Positions 62,238 to 64,000 of a DNA stretch of 64,000 nucleotides are shown here, piece by piece. The stretch covers positions 186,001 through 250,000 of the forward strand of contig MDLF01000074.1 of assembly GCA_001730095.1 (NCBI GenBank), in the 5' to 3' direction. This stretch comes from Rhodobacteraceae bacterium (ex Bugula neritina AB1) (GTDB lineage Bacteria; Pseudomonadota; Alphaproteobacteria; Rhodobacterales; Rhodobacteraceae). The position numbers and the translations under genes are program-made. The notes under the pieces were generated by a model. The model was not told the DNA's origin. It saw nothing but the letters and a program-made list of their open reading frames with translations, and did not search any database. Position 1 is the stretch's first letter, and each line of letters opens with the position of its first letter.

Positions 62238-64000
62238 ATGGACTTGCGCAACATTGCGATCATTGCTCACGTTGACCACGGCAAAACTACCCTGGTCGAC
62301 GAGCTGCTGAAACAATCCGGCGCCTTCCGCGAAAACCAGGCTGTGGCGGAACGCGCCATGGACAGCAACGATCTGGAACGCGAGCGCGGCATCACCATTT
62401 TTGCCAAGCCGACTTCGGTCGAGTGGAACGGCACCCGGATCAACATCGTCGACACCCCCGGCCACGCCGACTTTGGCGGCGAAGTGGAACGGATCCTGTC
62501 GATGGTTGACGGTGTCGTTCTGCTGGTGGACGCGGCCGAAGGCCCGATGCCGCAGACCAAATTCGTGACCTCCAAGGCGCTGGCCCTGGGCCTGCGTCCG
62601 ATCGTGGTGCTGAACAAGGTCGACAAGCCCGACGCCGAGCCGGACCGCGCGCTGGACGAATGCTTTGACCTCTTTGCTTCGCTGGACGCCAACGAAGATC
62701 AGCTGGATTTCCCGCATATGTATGCCTCTGGCCGCAATGGCTGGGCCGACAATGAGCTGGACGGCCCCCGCAAGGATCTTCAGGCGCTGTTCAACCTGAT
62801 TGTGAACCACGTTCCCGAGCCCAAGCAGGTCAAGAAGCAGGACGACGATTTCCGCATGCTGGCCACCACTCTGGGCAGCGACCCCTTTGTGGGCCGCCTG
62901 CTGACCGGCCGCGTTGAGACCGGCACCCTGAAGGTCGGCGCAACGGTTCAGGCGTTGACACGCATCGGCCAGAAGATCGAACAGTTCCGGGTAACCCGCA
63001 TCCAGGCATTCCGCGGCCTGGCCCAGCAGGACATCGAAGAAGCACAGGCAGGCGACATTGTCTCCATCGCCGGCATGTCCAAGGCAACCGTGGCCGACAC
63101 CATCTGCGCCCTGGCCGTGGATGAGCCGCTGGATGCGCAGCCGATCGACCCGCCGACCATCACCGTGACCTTTGGCATCAACGACAGCCCGCTTGCTGGC
63201 CGCGATGGCAAAAAAGTCCAGTCCCGTGTGATCCGCGACCGTCTGATGAAAGAAGCAGAATCCAACGTCGCGATCAAAATTGCAGATACCCCCGGCGGAG
63301 AGGCCTTTGAGGTGTCCGGGCGTGGCGAATTGCAGATGGGCGTTCTGATCGAAAACATGCGCCGCGAAGGGTTCGAACTGTCGATCTCCCGCCCGCAGGT
63401 GATCATGAAAGAAGTCGACGGTGTCCGCATGGAACCGATCGAAGAAGCCACCATCGACGTGGATGACGAATACTCTGGCGCGGTGATTGAAAAGCTGACC
63501 GGTGCACGCAAGGGTGATCTGGTCGAGATGAAGCAGGCAGGTGCCGGCAAGACCCGCATCATTGCACATGTGCCCTCGCGCGGGCTGATCGGTTATCACG
63601 GTGAATTCCTCACCGATACCCGCGGCACCGGCGTTCTGAACCGCGTGTTCCATGGCTGGGCGCCGCACAAGGGCGCAATCCCGGGCCGCCGCGCAGGTGT
63701 GCTGATCTCGATGGAGAACGGCACGTCGGTTGCGTTTGCCCTGTGGAACCTAGAAGATCGCGGCAAAATGATGATCGGTGCTCAGGCTGACGTCTACACG
63801 GGTATGATCATCGGTGAGCATTCTCGCGAGAACGACCTGGAAGTGAACCCGCTGAAAGGCAAGAAGCTGACCAACGTGCGCGCGTCGGGCACCGACGACG
63901 CGGTGCGTCTGACGACCCCGGTGACACTGTCGCTGGAAGAATCGATTGCCTATATCAACGACGACGAACTGGTGGAAGTGACACCGAACAACGTGCGCCT
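62238..64000 (+). CDS. typA: Ribosome-associated GTPase TypA/BipA (C-terminus cut by window edge)
   Basis: A translational GTPase; 587 codons visible of about 605. G1 is [11 protein letters not shown]2 RERGITI, G3 [12 protein letters not shown]4 NKVDKP, followed by EF-G-like domains II, III and V and the TypA C-terminal domain ([24 protein letters not shown]). It binds the ribosome and helps assembly under stress and cold. The stop lies beyond the window. Confidence 0.96.
   Translation, partial: MDLRNIAIIAHVDHGKTTLVDELLKQSGAFRENQAVAERAMDSNDLERERGITIFAKPTSVEWNGTRINIVDTPGHADFGGEVERILSMVDGVVLLVDAAEGPMPQTKFVTSKALALGLRPIVVLNKVDKPDAEPDRALDECFDLFASLDANEDQLDFPHMYASGRNGWADNELDGPRKDLQALFNLIVNHVPEPKQVKKQDDDFRMLATTLGSDPFVGRLLTGRVETGTLKVGATVQALTRIGQKIEQFRVTRIQAFRGLAQQDIEEAQAGDIVSIAGMSKATVADTICALAVDEPLDAQPIDPPTITVTFGINDSPLAGRDGKKVQSRVIRDRLMKEAESNVAIKIADTPGGEAFEVSGRGELQMGVLIENMRREGFELSISRPQVIMKEVDGVRMEPIEEATIDVDDEYSGAVIEKLTGARKGDLVEMKQAGAGKTRIIAHVPSRGLIGYHGEFLTDTRGTGVLNRVFHGWAPHKGAIPGRRAGVLISMENGTSVAFALWNLEDRGKMMIGAQADVYTGMIIGEHSRENDLEVNPLKGKKLTNVRASGTDDAVRLTTPVTLSLEESIAYINDDELVEVTPNNVR

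Noticed and set aside
62133-63668. A 511-codon open frame on the minus strand
   Set aside because: It is antisense to typA, which has all GTPase motifs.

Overview
This window is chromosomal DNA from an alphaproteobacterium of the Rhodobacteraceae, most likely the Roseobacter group (a Leisingera/Phaeobacter/Ruegeria-like genome). The basis is high G+C content, gene families and operon orders typical of that group (phoR-pstSCAB-phoU-phoB, an iscR-suf operon with two cysteine desulfurases and YIP1-like membrane proteins, lpxD-acp-KAS, IalB, PAS_5-type PAS protein, class II DAHP synthase), and a tmpA-tmpB pair of the kind characterised in Leisingera. No phage genes, insertion sequences, integrases or CRISPR arrays were seen. 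The only RNA gene identified with certainty is tRNA-Arg(CCG) at 46412-46488. The genes at both window edges are cut.

Layout. 1-2544: divergent Lrp-type regulator and arginase/ornithine cyclodeaminase (arginine to proline). 2736-7302: HNH nuclease, RluE-like pseudouridine synthase, glyoxalase-fold protein, carboxylesterase and AlkA-like glycosylase, MFS transporter. 7363-11136: cysS-cimA-phytoene/squalene-synthase-like gene, overlapping ends. 11440-12771: two related small outer-membrane barrels. 13067-14753: a leader ORF and an MttB-family methyltransferase without an amber codon. 15366-17597: glutaryl-CoA dehydrogenase divergent from its probable LysR regulator. 17697-25175: complete Pho/Pst phosphate locus with a three-repeat Pho box before pstS. 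25247-28374: gamma-carbonic anhydrase, gmk, yicC, then a PAS protein behind a CtrA box. 28498-32179: DAHP synthase, GlxA/GbdR-type regulator, secreted aldose dehydrogenase. 32365-37985: branched-chain amino-acid ABC operon with an embedded small secreted protein. 38051-41010: a frameshifted small membrane ORF, HerA-like ATPase, a structure-rich non-coding stretch, IalB-like protein. 41067-46246: lipid-A-type acylation genes (KAS, ACP, LpxD) and two divergent cell-wall enzymes. 46412-49228: tRNA, LysR, tmpA, tmpB. 49482-58516: iscR-suf operon. 58702-64000: alpha/beta hydrolase, small protein, double-HD protein, class II amidotransferase, SMR transporter, truncated typA.

How the parts connect. 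Phosphorus: the Pst/Pho system imports phosphate and senses starvation, while TmpA/TmpB should release phosphate and glycine betaine from 2-trimethylaminoethylphosphonate. The MttB homologue and the GbdR-like regulator are possible, unproven links to quaternary-amine use. Iron and sulfur: one promoter, carrying two palindromes over its -10 and -35 boxes (the -10 one matches an Irr/ICE box), appears to drive the whole Fe-S assembly operon, whose IscR lacks the usual cysteine triad.

The most interesting items are the iscR-suf promoter and unusual IscR, the tmpAB pair with small ORFs behind it, the leader ORF and hairpin before the MttB gene, the possible small RNAs at 39990-40235, and the frameshifted ORF at 38051-38337. 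None is proven to be a new system. All reading is by eye, without database searches.
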